Assembly: GCA_002393895.1 (NCBI GenBank)
Contig: DGUE01000138.1
Location: 1-7,183, forward strand
From: Bacteroidales bacterium UBA4318
GTDB lineage: Bacteria > Bacteroidota > Bacteroidia > Bacteroidales > UBA932
DNA length: 7,183 bases
Direction: 5' to 3'
Positions 1 to 5,956 of this stretch are shown piece after piece (the stretch's first letter is position 1; each line of letters starts with the position of its first letter). The position numbers were made by a program, and so were the translations under genes. Below the pieces are notes generated by a model. The model was given only the letters and a program-made list of their open reading frames with translations. It was not told where the DNA came from and made no database searches.

Positions 1-405
1 GCCCGCAAGGCCCTGGGCATGCCGGACTCCTTCCGCTATGTGCGTCCGCAGCATACAGCTTCACCTATGCTCAAGAGCCAGTGCGACGAGCTCTATGCCA
101 AGGTGGAACCGGAGATAATGGCTTCTCTAAGCCCCCTCCGCACCCGGGCAAACTACAACCAGTATCTCTTCCTGGACTACATGTATTACCAGGGAAAGGC
201 CCGCAACCGCAAGCTCTCAAACAAGCACTTCAGCCTGGCTGCCCATTCCATCGAGAAGATCTGCGAGTTCCTTCGCAAGCCCTCCACCAAGATGGTCTGC
301 ATTAACGACGTGCACATGACTAACGACAAGTTCCTCGCCTGCCGCAAGCAACTGCTGGAGGCCTTTGACGAGATTCTGCCGGATAAATCCCGCTACGAGA
401 AATGA
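1..405 (+). CDS. Stealth-family sugar-phosphate transferase, C-terminal part (5' end outside window)
   Basis: The frame is open from the first base, so the true start lies upstream; 134 residues are visible. The tail looks like conserved regions 3 and 4 of Stealth proteins. An HTASPM segment is followed by a TRANYNQYLFLDYMYY stretch (CR3-like). Then comes VCINDVHMTND and an end in LPDKSRYEK, resembling the CR4 pattern 'cinD...FPxKSxFEK'. Stealth enzymes are known to transfer hexose-1-phosphate from nucleotide sugars to make phosphodiester-linked capsules; they act on the cytoplasmic side of the membrane. The N-terminal catalytic regions CR1 and CR2 cannot be seen, so the donor sugar is unknown. 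The stop TGA overlaps the next start (ATGA, 402-405), which implies translational coupling to the glycosyltransferase. The family call rests on remembered motif patterns, not on a search. Confidence 0.78.
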   Translation, partial: ARKALGMPDSFRYVRPQHTASPMLKSQCDELYAKVEPEIMASLSPLRTRANYNQYLFLDYMYYQGKARNRKLSNKHFSLAAHSIEKICEFLRKPSTKMVCINDVHMTNDKFLACRKQLLEAFDEILPDKSRYEK

Positions 406-1238
406 AAGTAAGCATCATAGTTCCCATCTATAAAGTGGAGCGCTACATCGAGCAGTGCGCGGCTTCTGTGCTTGGCCAGAGCTATGGCGACATCCAGTTT
501 GTCTTTGTTGATGACGGCAGCCCGGATGCCTCGGTGGACAAGCTGAATTCGCTGATAGACAGCAAGTTCGCAGGACTTCGTGACCGCATAGAGATAGTCC
601 GCAAGCCTAATGGCGGCCTGCCCCAGGCACGCCTGACCGGCCTTCAGCATGCTATCGGGGACTATGTCCTTCATGTGGATTCAGACGACTGGCTGGAGTT
701 GGATGCTGTGGAAAAGCTGGTTGGCAAGGCAGAGGAGACCGATGCCGATGTGGTGTATTTCTATGTTCGTAAGGAAAAAGGCGAGGGCCGCAGCCATGTG
801 TCTAAGGACAAGGTTTACGAAGATCCCAAGGCCTTCTCGCGGGATGTTTTCTGCAACAAGGCCCACGGCTATGTGGTTAACAAGTTCGCACGACGCAGCT
901 GCTATCGTGAAGATCTTTTCTATCCCAAGGGGAATATGCACGAAGACATGGTGCTGATGGGCCAGCTGCTATTCTATTGCAAGAAGGTGGTGCTGCTGCC
1001 CGAGGCACTATATCATTATCGCAGAAACAATTCCGCTTCCGAAACCCGCCAGGCCCGAAAGGTCCGCCGTGCGGCATCCGCCCGCAATTTCCTGGATCTC
1101 TATGAGGCCTACCGAGGCCGTATGGCTGGATCTCCGGTGGAGCCGGTGCAGGGGCACATCCTCCGCCGCTGCCGCTGGATCGCCCTCCGCTGGGACCACT
1201 CCCTCTTCGCCGAGAGGCCTTATCTTAGGATTTTTTAA
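402..1238 (+). CDS. GT2 family glycosyltransferase (GT-A fold)
   Basis: This 278-residue protein opens with the classic GT2 start VSIIVPIYKVERYI. The nucleotide-binding FVDDGSPD follows (D37-D38), then NGGLPQARLTGL near residues 70-81 and the metal-binding DSDD at 93-96. An HEDM at 180-183 fits the usual acidic catalytic position of this family. GT2 enzymes move a sugar from a nucleotide sugar to a growing glycan at the cytoplasmic membrane; the exact sugar cannot be read here. No membrane segment is evident. The start is fixed by the 4-bp ATGA overlap with the Stealth gene. The protein is short for this kind of capsule GT2, where I would expect roughly 300-350 residues. It ends in ERPYLRIF inside a 14-bp convergent overlap with the opposing gene, so slight 3' truncation by rearrangement is possible. 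Confidence 0.9.
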   Translation: MKVSIIVPIYKVERYIEQCAASVLGQSYGDIQFVFVDDGSPDASVDKLNSLIDSKFAGLRDRIEIVRKPNGGLPQARLTGLQHAIGDYVLHVDSDDWLELDAVEKLVGKAEETDADVVYFYVRKEKGEGRSHVSKDKVYEDPKAFSRDVFCNKAHGYVVNKFARRSCYREDLFYPKGNMHEDMVLMGQLLFYCKKVVLLPEALYHYRRNNSASETRQARKVRRAASARNFLDLYEAYRGRMAGSPVEPVQGHILRRCRWIALRWDHSLFAERPYLRIF

Positions 1239-1890
1239 TCACCCCCAGCTTGTCGGGGCATTCTTCGTAGTTGGTCTCGCCTTTTCGGGGATACACGAAG
1301 CTGGGGTCGGGAACTCGCCAGCCGGGGCCGTAGTAATCCACCACGAAGTCCATCGCGCAGTCCATAACCGGCATCTCTATGCTCTCGAAGGGCATGTAGT
1401 GGGTGCTCTTGGTGATGGGAAGCAGGGTCTTGAGCACTTTCAGTCCGCCGAACTTCTCAATGGAATCCTTCCATTCCTTGCAGCCATCCTGCGGATAAAA
1501 CTCCGTGCCGTACCAGCCGCCCTTGCCGTCCGGGAAGAAGTAGAAGAAATCCACATGGATGCTGTTCCATTTCCATGTTTCCTCCTTACCAAATGAGCCG
1601 CCATCCACGCTAATCTCGCGCCTGCGGCTGAATCCGGCGGCCTCCAGGGCCTGCCAGACGGCGGAATAGTCCTCGTCCGCCCAGATCGCGATATCCACGT
1701 CGCAGTCGTGGGGGATGAAGCCCTTTTCGCGCACGGCGCCCAGCAGCGACCCGTAGATGAGAGTGTAGGGCTTGCCTGCAGCGCGCATGGCAGCATCTAT
1801 CTGCTGCAGCATGGGAATGCCGAATTCCGCCATCTTGCGGCGGCGGCGCGGATCTATATAGAGCCTGTGCCAGAGTTCTTTGAGTTTCAT
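1225..1890 (-). CDS. LicD/fukutin-related phosphotransferase, short divergent form
   Basis: This 221-residue protein carries the nucleotidyltransferase-fold core YGSLLGAVREKGFIPHDCDVD (residues 46-66), with metal-binding candidates D62, D64 and D66. A later HVDFFYFF includes D114. The C-terminal DYYGPGWRVPDPSFVYPR resembles the YGxxWxxP segment of fukutin-like proteins. Members of this superfamily transfer phosphocholine, ribitol-phosphate or similar groups from CDP donors to glycans. It has PHDCDVD where its two neighbours have PWDDDVD, so it belongs to a different subgroup and may have a different donor or acceptor. Its ATG overlaps the stop of the upstream LicD gene (ATGA, 1887-1890), so the two are probably translated in step. 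Its stop lies inside the converging glycosyltransferase gene. The superfamily is firm; the substrate is not known. Confidence 0.85.
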   Translation of the reverse strand: MKLKELWHRLYIDPRRRRKMAEFGIPMLQQIDAAMRAAGKPYTLIYGSLLGAVREKGFIPHDCDVDIAIWADEDYSAVWQALEAAGFSRRREISVDGGSFGKEETWKWNSIHVDFFYFFPDGKGGWYGTEFYPQDGCKEWKDSIEKFGGLKVLKTLLPITKSTHYMPFESIEMPVMDCAMDFVVDYYGPGWRVPDPSFVYPRKGETNYEECPDKLGVIKKS

Positions 1891-2672
1891 ATGCGGTAGA
1901 TTTTGTCGCCGTGGCCTGTGCGGTCTTTTTCCGGCGGGGGAGTCATGTAATCGGGTCCGAATACCTGGGTGAGATAGGCGGCCGTGTCGCGCACTGCCAG
2001 CATGGGGCGGCCTTCGAAGGGGATGTCCGCCAGGTCGTCGAAGAGTTCCTTGCGGTGCACGGATTCATAGGTGGCGCTGCCAAGGATGTGGGCTATGCAG
2101 GAGCACTTGTCGTAGGGCTGGCTGGTGGCTATGCGCACGCAGCGGTCGAACCACCACCGGGTGCTGTGGGAGTAGGCCTCCAGCATGAGCAGGGGAGAGC
2201 CGCGCCCGAACCTGCGCTGGCGGTAGTAAAGCCTTCTGTGACAGTGGATTATCTCGTGCATGAAGCGATGCCTTTCGGCTTCGTCGTCGGGCACGGCATC
2301 CAGGGGGAAGACATCCAGGCTGGCGCCATAATGCAGCCGCGTGCTGTGGTTCTCCACGAACTTGTCGGTGGACGGATCGTGCACCTTGGCAAATCCTCCC
2401 ATAAAGTATTCTTCCTTCCCGTGAGTGTTGTACAGTAGATGATAGGGATGGCCCCGTCGGGGATAGCTTGCCACGAAGCGCTCGAAATCGGGCCGTGGCA
2501 TAATGATGTCCACGTCGTCGTCCCAGGGGATGAATCCTCCGTGCCGGACGGCCCCGAGCAGGGTGCCGAAGGCCAGCGAATAGCGTATGCCGTTCTTTCT
2601 GCAGAAGGAATCTACATCGGTCAGGATATCCAAAAGGACGGAATGGATTTCATCTATGGAAAGGAGTGTCAT
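1887..2672 (-). CDS. LicD family phosphotransferase (copy A)
   Basis: This 261-residue LicD protein has an N-terminal helix, then [20 protein letters not shown] (residues 35-54) with Asp 51, 52, 53 and 55, and LDVFPLDAVPDD (119-130) giving another conserved acidic site. The end FGPDYMTPPPEKDRTGH matches the LicD tail pattern YGxDYMxxPP. LicD of Haemophilus and pneumococcus transfers phosphocholine from CDP-choline to surface glycans; here the transferred group is unknown. It is the first gene of a two-gene minus-strand unit, with a TATATTTG promoter element about 20 bp upstream of the ATG. Over the first 70 residues it aligns without gaps to the plus-strand LicD at 2746-3576, with about 48 identities by hand count. 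The two are therefore head-to-head paralogues. No Shine-Dalgarno is visible before the start, which is usual in Bacteroidetes. Confidence 0.92.
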   Translation of the reverse strand: MTLLSIDEIHSVLLDILTDVDSFCRKNGIRYSLAFGTLLGAVRHGGFIPWDDDVDIIMPRPDFERFVASYPRRGHPYHLLYNTHGKEEYFMGGFAKVHDPSTDKFVENHSTRLHYGASLDVFPLDAVPDDEAERHRFMHEIIHCHRRLYYRQRRFGRGSPLLMLEAYSHSTRWWFDRCVRIATSQPYDKCSCIAHILGSATYESVHRKELFDDLADIPFEGRPMLAVRDTAAYLTQVFGPDYMTPPPEKDRTGHGDKIYRI

Positions 2673-2692
2673 CTTGCGCTGATTACTATATA

Positions 2693-2700
2693 CAAATATA
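2693..2700 (-). promoter_or_regulatory. Bacteroidetes -7 element (TATATTTG) for the minus LicD pair
   Basis: Read on the minus strand this is TATATTTG, an exact TAnnTTTG. It ends about 20 bp upstream of the ATG at 2672. No TTTG is found at the preferred 19-21 bp upstream spacing; the nearest lies 26 bp away at 2727-2730. The promoter may therefore be weak or activator-dependent. The surrounding DNA is strongly AT-rich. Confidence 0.5.
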
Positions 2701-2712
2701 GATATATTTTCC

Positions 2713-2720
2713 TAACTTTG
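2713..2720 (+). promoter_or_regulatory. Bacteroidetes -7 element (TAACTTTG) for the plus LicD gene
   Basis: TAACTTTG matches TAnnTTTG and sits 25 bp upstream of the ATG at 2746, leaving a leader of roughly 20 nt. No good -33 TTTG lies 19-21 bp upstream. It is only 12 bp from the oppositely oriented TATATTTG element, so polymerases at the two promoters should exclude each other. Confidence 0.5.
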
Positions 2721-2730
2721 CGTCCGCAAA
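2717..2730. repeat. Short perfect palindrome TTTGCG-TC-CGCAAA at the divergent promoter
   Basis: Six-base arms (2717-2722 and 2725-2730) flank a two-base centre. The left arm contains the TTTG of the plus-strand -7 element, and the site covers the expected transcription start. That is a typical position for a repressor operator, but no regulator gene is seen and a chance palindrome of this size is possible. Confidence 0.35.
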
Positions 2731-2745
2731 ACCAGATTTAACCCC

Positions 2746-3576
2746 ATGAGAGAACTGTCTCTGCGCGAAATTCAGGAAGAAAGCTTGCAGATTCTGAAGG
2801 TTGTCGATTCTTTCTGCAAGGCAAACGACATCAGGTATACCCTTGCATACGGTACGTTGCTTGGTGCTGTGCGCCATGGCGGGTTCATACCGTGGGACGA
2901 CGACGTGGATATCTTCATGCTCCGCCCGGACTATGACCGCTTCTGCGCTTCTTTCAAGGCTGACGGCTACGAACTGCTGAATCCCTCGCAGGACGCGGAC
3001 TGCTGGCTGGGCTTTTCCAGGGTGCTTGAAACGGAACGCACTGCTGTACAGACTCTTACACCATTCGTTGCGCCTCCCCGCCAGACCGGCATGTGGATAG
3101 ATGTCTTCCCTCTCGACAGTGTGCCGGACGACCATGGGGAGTTCATTTCTTTATATCGACGGGCAGAAAAGATCTTCAAGACCCTCAGGCACCGCCGTTC
3201 TTTCAAAGGAGATATCCCTTCCTTTGTGGGGGAGAAGCGCCGTCTTAAAACCTGGTTCCATCGCATCATAGGTCTGCGTTCATGGCTTGCGGATCCCCGT
3301 CCGTGTGTGGATAGTCTGCTTTCCCTGATGGCTGCCCGGTCGTTTGGGGACACCGGCCATGTGAGTTCTCTTGGTTGCCCCGAATGCGAAGAAGACTGGT
3401 TCAAGCGCTCATGGTTCGAGAATACCGTGCCGCACAAGTTCGAAGATGCGGTATTTCCCATCCCCGCTGCCTGGGATGAGGTGCTCACTCATATGTACGG
3501 AGATTATATGACGCCTCCACGGGACTGTAACCAGCCATACGCGCCCAAATACACTAGGTTTTTTAGAAATAACTAG
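2746..3576 (+). CDS. LicD family phosphotransferase (copy B)
   Basis: This 276-residue LicD protein has the catalytic core [20 protein letters not shown] (residues 35-54; Asp 51, 52, 53 and 55), [12 protein letters not shown] (118-129) and a C-terminal [16 protein letters not shown]. By family knowledge it transfers a phospho-alcohol from a CDP donor to a glycan. It is numbered in step with copy A across the whole core, but the two diverge after about residue 70 and differ in length. Acceptor specificity has therefore probably separated. It is transcribed alone, from the divergent control region. Its stop TAG (3574-3576) shares the tetranucleotide CTAG with the stop of the converging aminotransferase gene, leaving no room for a terminator between them. 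The ATG is the only start in frame that keeps the conserved N-terminal helix. Confidence 0.92.
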   Translation: MRELSLREIQEESLQILKVVDSFCKANDIRYTLAYGTLLGAVRHGGFIPWDDDVDIFMLRPDYDRFCASFKADGYELLNPSQDADCWLGFSRVLETERTAVQTLTPFVAPPRQTGMWIDVFPLDSVPDDHGEFISLYRRAEKIFKTLRHRRSFKGDIPSFVGEKRRLKTWFHRIIGLRSWLADPRPCVDSLLSLMAARSFGDTGHVSSLGCPECEEDWFKRSWFENTVPHKFEDAVFPIPAAWDEVLTHMYGDYMTPPRDCNQPYAPKYTRFFRNN

Positions 3577-4619
3577 GGCTCGAACTCCTTGATGCGGGCA
3601 GCCAGCTCGCGGAGCTCTTCATCGGTCTGCAGCCCCATGTGGGAGATGCGGTAGAACCCGGGTATGCCTCCCGGCATGATGAAGGTCTTATATTTCTCTA
3701 TCAGCCTGCGGAATATCTTGCGTTCCGGGCCGTCCTTTGTCTGGATGGCGGTGATGGCGTAGGTGGGGGATTCGGTGGGCATGGCCCAGCCGTATTTGCG
3801 CACCTCGGCGCGGAAAACCTCAGCCCTGTGGTGCACGGCAGCGATATTCGCGGCCTCTCCTCCCTGTGCTTCCAGCTCCTTCAGGCGGGCGTGCAGCTGG
3901 AGGAAGATGATGGTGGCTGGGCTGAAGGGGGTCTGCCCGCGCTTGAGGTTGGAGAAGTTGTCATCGAAGTCCCAGTAGTAGCCGCGATGGGCGAACTTAT
4001 ATCCTTCCAGGGCCTTGCTGAAGAAGAGAACTGACAGCCCCGGAGGCACGTTGAGGCCTTTCTGGGTGGATGTGACGCAGATGTCCGCGCCCACCTCGTC
4101 CATGCTGAAGGGTTCTGCAAGGAAGCTGCTGATTACATCCAGCACGAAGGATACGCCGTGCGCCTTGCAGATTGCACCTATGCGCTTGACGTCGAAAAGC
4201 ACTCCGGAAGATGTTTCATCGTGCTGGCAGAGCAGCACGCCCGGTTTCTCCGCGGCGATGCTGGCTTCCAGGGCTTCGTAGTCGATATCCTTTGCGAAAG
4301 GCACCTGGAAGTGGACGAAGGGCACTCCGTAATACTCGCAGAGGCTTGCCCAGCGATGGCCGAAAGAACCGCCGTCGATGACGAAGGCTTTGCTGAAGGT
4401 GCTGGCGTAGTTCTCCACGATCGCGCTCATCGCCCCTGTGCCGGAACCGGTGTAGATGATGGTGCGGCCGCCGGTGCAATGGATCAGCTTCAGAAGTATC
4501 TTTTCGGATTCCAGGACTATGTCCGAGAATTCCTGGGTCCTCATGTAGGGTATGGGCTCAGAGCCTATGGCGGCAATCTCGGGGGCGAGGTCGCCGGGGA
4601 ATGCGTATGAATGCATCAT
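3573..4619 (-). CDS. Class-V PLP-dependent aminotransferase (alanine-glyoxylate/PhnW-like fold)
   Basis: This 348-residue protein has the full set of class-V fold-type I features. These are a phosphate-cup TGSGTGAM (57-64), HDETSSGV (133-140), the pyridine-binding Asp in FVLDVISSF (D161), the Schiff-base lysine in [12 protein letters not shown] (K187), and R324 in GFYRISHMG as the likely carboxylate-binding Arg. The [11 protein letters not shown] signature is closest to alanine-glyoxylate and serine-pyruvate enzymes and more distant from 2-aminoethylphosphonate transaminase. It starts with ATGATG; the first ATG overlaps the stop of the upstream fusion gene (ATGA, 4616-4619), so it is the last gene of a coupled unit. 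In this setting it probably puts an amino group on a small carbonyl precursor, such as a triose or aldehyde phosphate, before or alongside CDP activation. That substrate is inferred. The family is well supported. Confidence 0.88.
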   Translation of the reverse strand: MMHSYAFPGDLAPEIAAIGSEPIPYMRTQEFSDIVLESEKILLKLIHCTGGRTIIYTGSGTGAMSAIVENYASTFSKAFVIDGGSFGHRWASLCEYYGVPFVHFQVPFAKDIDYEALEASIAAEKPGVLLCQHDETSSGVLFDVKRIGAICKAHGVSFVLDVISSFLAEPFSMDEVGADICVTSTQKGLNVPPGLSVLFFSKALEGYKFAHRGYYWDFDDNFSNLKRGQTPFSPATIIFLQLHARLKELEAQGGEAANIAAVHHRAEVFRAEVRKYGWAMPTESPTYAITAIQTKDGPERKIFRRLIEKYKTFIMPGGIPGFYRISHMGLQTDEELRELAARIKEFEP

Positions 4620-5956
4620 TTGAGTATTCTGACTTTCTTTCCGTTTATGAAATCATCCTGTATCCTGCTCATGGCAAGTATCTCTCCGACAGGGAGTTTG
4701 GAGTAGAAGTAGCCCTTTGCGAGGATCGCGGACACGAATTCCTTGATCTCGTAGCGCAGGCCTTCGCCGTCGAAGGGATAGAAGTATTTTTTATTCTGGT
4801 TCTGGTCTTCGTAGCGGAGCTCGAAGTAGGAGGTTTTCCACCAGGGGGCAGGCACGTAGGCATATCCCTTGGTGCCGGATACCACCAGGCTGCCCTCGGT
4901 CTTGGCACCGAGGCCTACCTCGAAGGTGGCGGAGGCGCTGTCGGTGAAAATAATACCTTTGGTGTAGATATCCACTCCGTCCTTGTATTTTGCCACGAAG
5001 TAGCATTTCCTGTAGTTGGTGCCGAGAAGGCGGAAGATGGGAAGCAGAGGGAAGCAGGCATTCTCGTTCATGCTGCCACCGAAGCGGGTGCTGTCCATCT
5101 TTGCATCCTTTTCGTCCGTGAGGGTGGTGGTGGCTGCTTTTATGTCCACTATCTCCCCGATCGCTCCGGACTGGAGCAGGGTGACCAGATGCCCGAATGC
5201 AGGGCAGTAGGCGGTCTTGTGGGCCATCATCAGCACCAGCCCCTTGCTCTTGGCTATCTCGAAAAGTTCTTTCGCTTCTGCCTCTTTGAGCACCAGGGGT
5301 GTCTCGCAGAGCACGTGCTTGCCGGCTTCCAGAGCTGCTTTGGCGTATTCGTAGTGGGTGTAGTGGGGGGAGGCGATGTAGACGGCATTGCACTTTCCGA
5401 AGAGTTCTTCCGTGCTTTTTGCTATCGCGAGCCCGAATTCTTTGCAGAAGGCTTCGCATTCCTTCTTATCGGGATTGTAGGCGGCAATGATGCTGTTGCT
5501 GGCAACGAATTCGGCCTCTTTCACGAAGCGCCGGGCTATGCTTCCGGTGCCGATTATGCCTATGGTCACGGTAGGGCGCTCGTCCCGCAGCTGTGTGCTG
5601 GAAATGCCTTCGGTGCGGGGCAAGTAGACCACCTGGCAGAACTCCTTCAGATAGTCGAAGTAGCCTGTCCAGTCGGAACCTATGGCGAAGATATCGACTC
5701 CGTACTTATGTATATCGTCGATCTTCTGCCCGCGGTACTCCTCTATTATTATCTGGTCGGCAAGGCCGGTGGCCTTTACGGCTTCGATGCGCTCCATCAC
5801 GTTGTTGCAGGTGTTCAGCTTGCCGCGCTGGAGGTCGAAATTATCGGTGGTTACGCCGACTATCAGCCAGTCTCCAAGGGCTTTGGCCCTTTTGAGAAGG
5901 TTCAGATGCCCCTCGTGGAAAAGATCGAAAGTGCCGTATGTGATTACTTTGGTCAT
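4616..5956 (-). CDS. Cytidylyltransferase / Gfo-Idh-MocA oxidoreductase fusion
   Basis: One 446-residue frame joins two enzymes. Residues 1 to about 125 are a glycerol-3-phosphate cytidylyltransferase-like (TagD/GCT) domain, with GTFDLFHEGH (8-17, the HxGH site) and RTEGISST (114-121). After a very short linker, a Rossmann NAD(P) domain begins with GIIGTGSIA (133-141) and continues with IASPHYTHYEYA (194-205) and a C-terminal Gfo/Idh/MocA sheet region to residue 446. The first half should make a CDP-linked alcohol from CTP and a phosphorylated alcohol. The second half should oxidise or reduce a related compound. At the usual EKP site the protein reads ETP (218-220), and the GGGxxxDxG region reads GGSMNENACFP, so the dehydrogenase chemistry may be altered. 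The ATG overlaps the lipoprotein stop (5953-5956) and the stop overlaps the aminotransferase start, which places it in the middle of an operon. Confidence 0.9.
   Translation of the reverse strand: MTKVITYGTFDLFHEGHLNLLKRAKALGDWLIVGVTTDNFDLQRGKLNTCNNVMERIEAVKATGLADQIIIEEYRGQKIDDIHKYGVDIFAIGSDWTGYFDYLKEFCQVVYLPRTEGISSTQLRDERPTVTIGIIGTGSIARRFVKEAEFVASNSIIAAYNPDKKECEAFCKEFGLAIAKSTEELFGKCNAVYIASPHYTHYEYAKAALEAGKHVLCETPLVLKEAEAKELFEIAKSKGLVLMMAHKTAYCPAFGHLVTLLQSGAIGEIVDIKAATTTLTDEKDAKMDSTRFGGSMNENACFPLLPIFRLLGTNYRKCYFVAKYKDGVDIYTKGIIFTDSASATFEVGLGAKTEGSLVVSGTKGYAYVPAPWWKTSYFELRYEDQNQNKKYFYPFDGEGLRYEIKEFVSAILAKGYFYSKLPVGEILAMSRIQDDFINGKKVRILK

Noticed and set aside
1229..1236. T-run after AGG at the GT2 end, as an intrinsic terminator
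   Set aside because: Only a 3-bp stem can be drawn before it, and it overlaps the end of the opposing gene.
1069..1596. A 175-codon plus frame crossing the GT2 end and the short LicD gene
   Set aside because: It runs through two well-supported genes in other frames and has no motif or start signal of its own.
1911..2438. A 175-codon plus frame opposite LicD copy A
   Set aside because: Shadow of a gene with intact LicD motifs; no promoter or recognisable domain.
2673..2745. Invertible (phase-variable) promoter of the Bacteroides capsule type
   Set aside because: No long inverted repeats border the region and no recombinase is present; only the small internal palindrome and a coding 17-bp repeat pair are seen.
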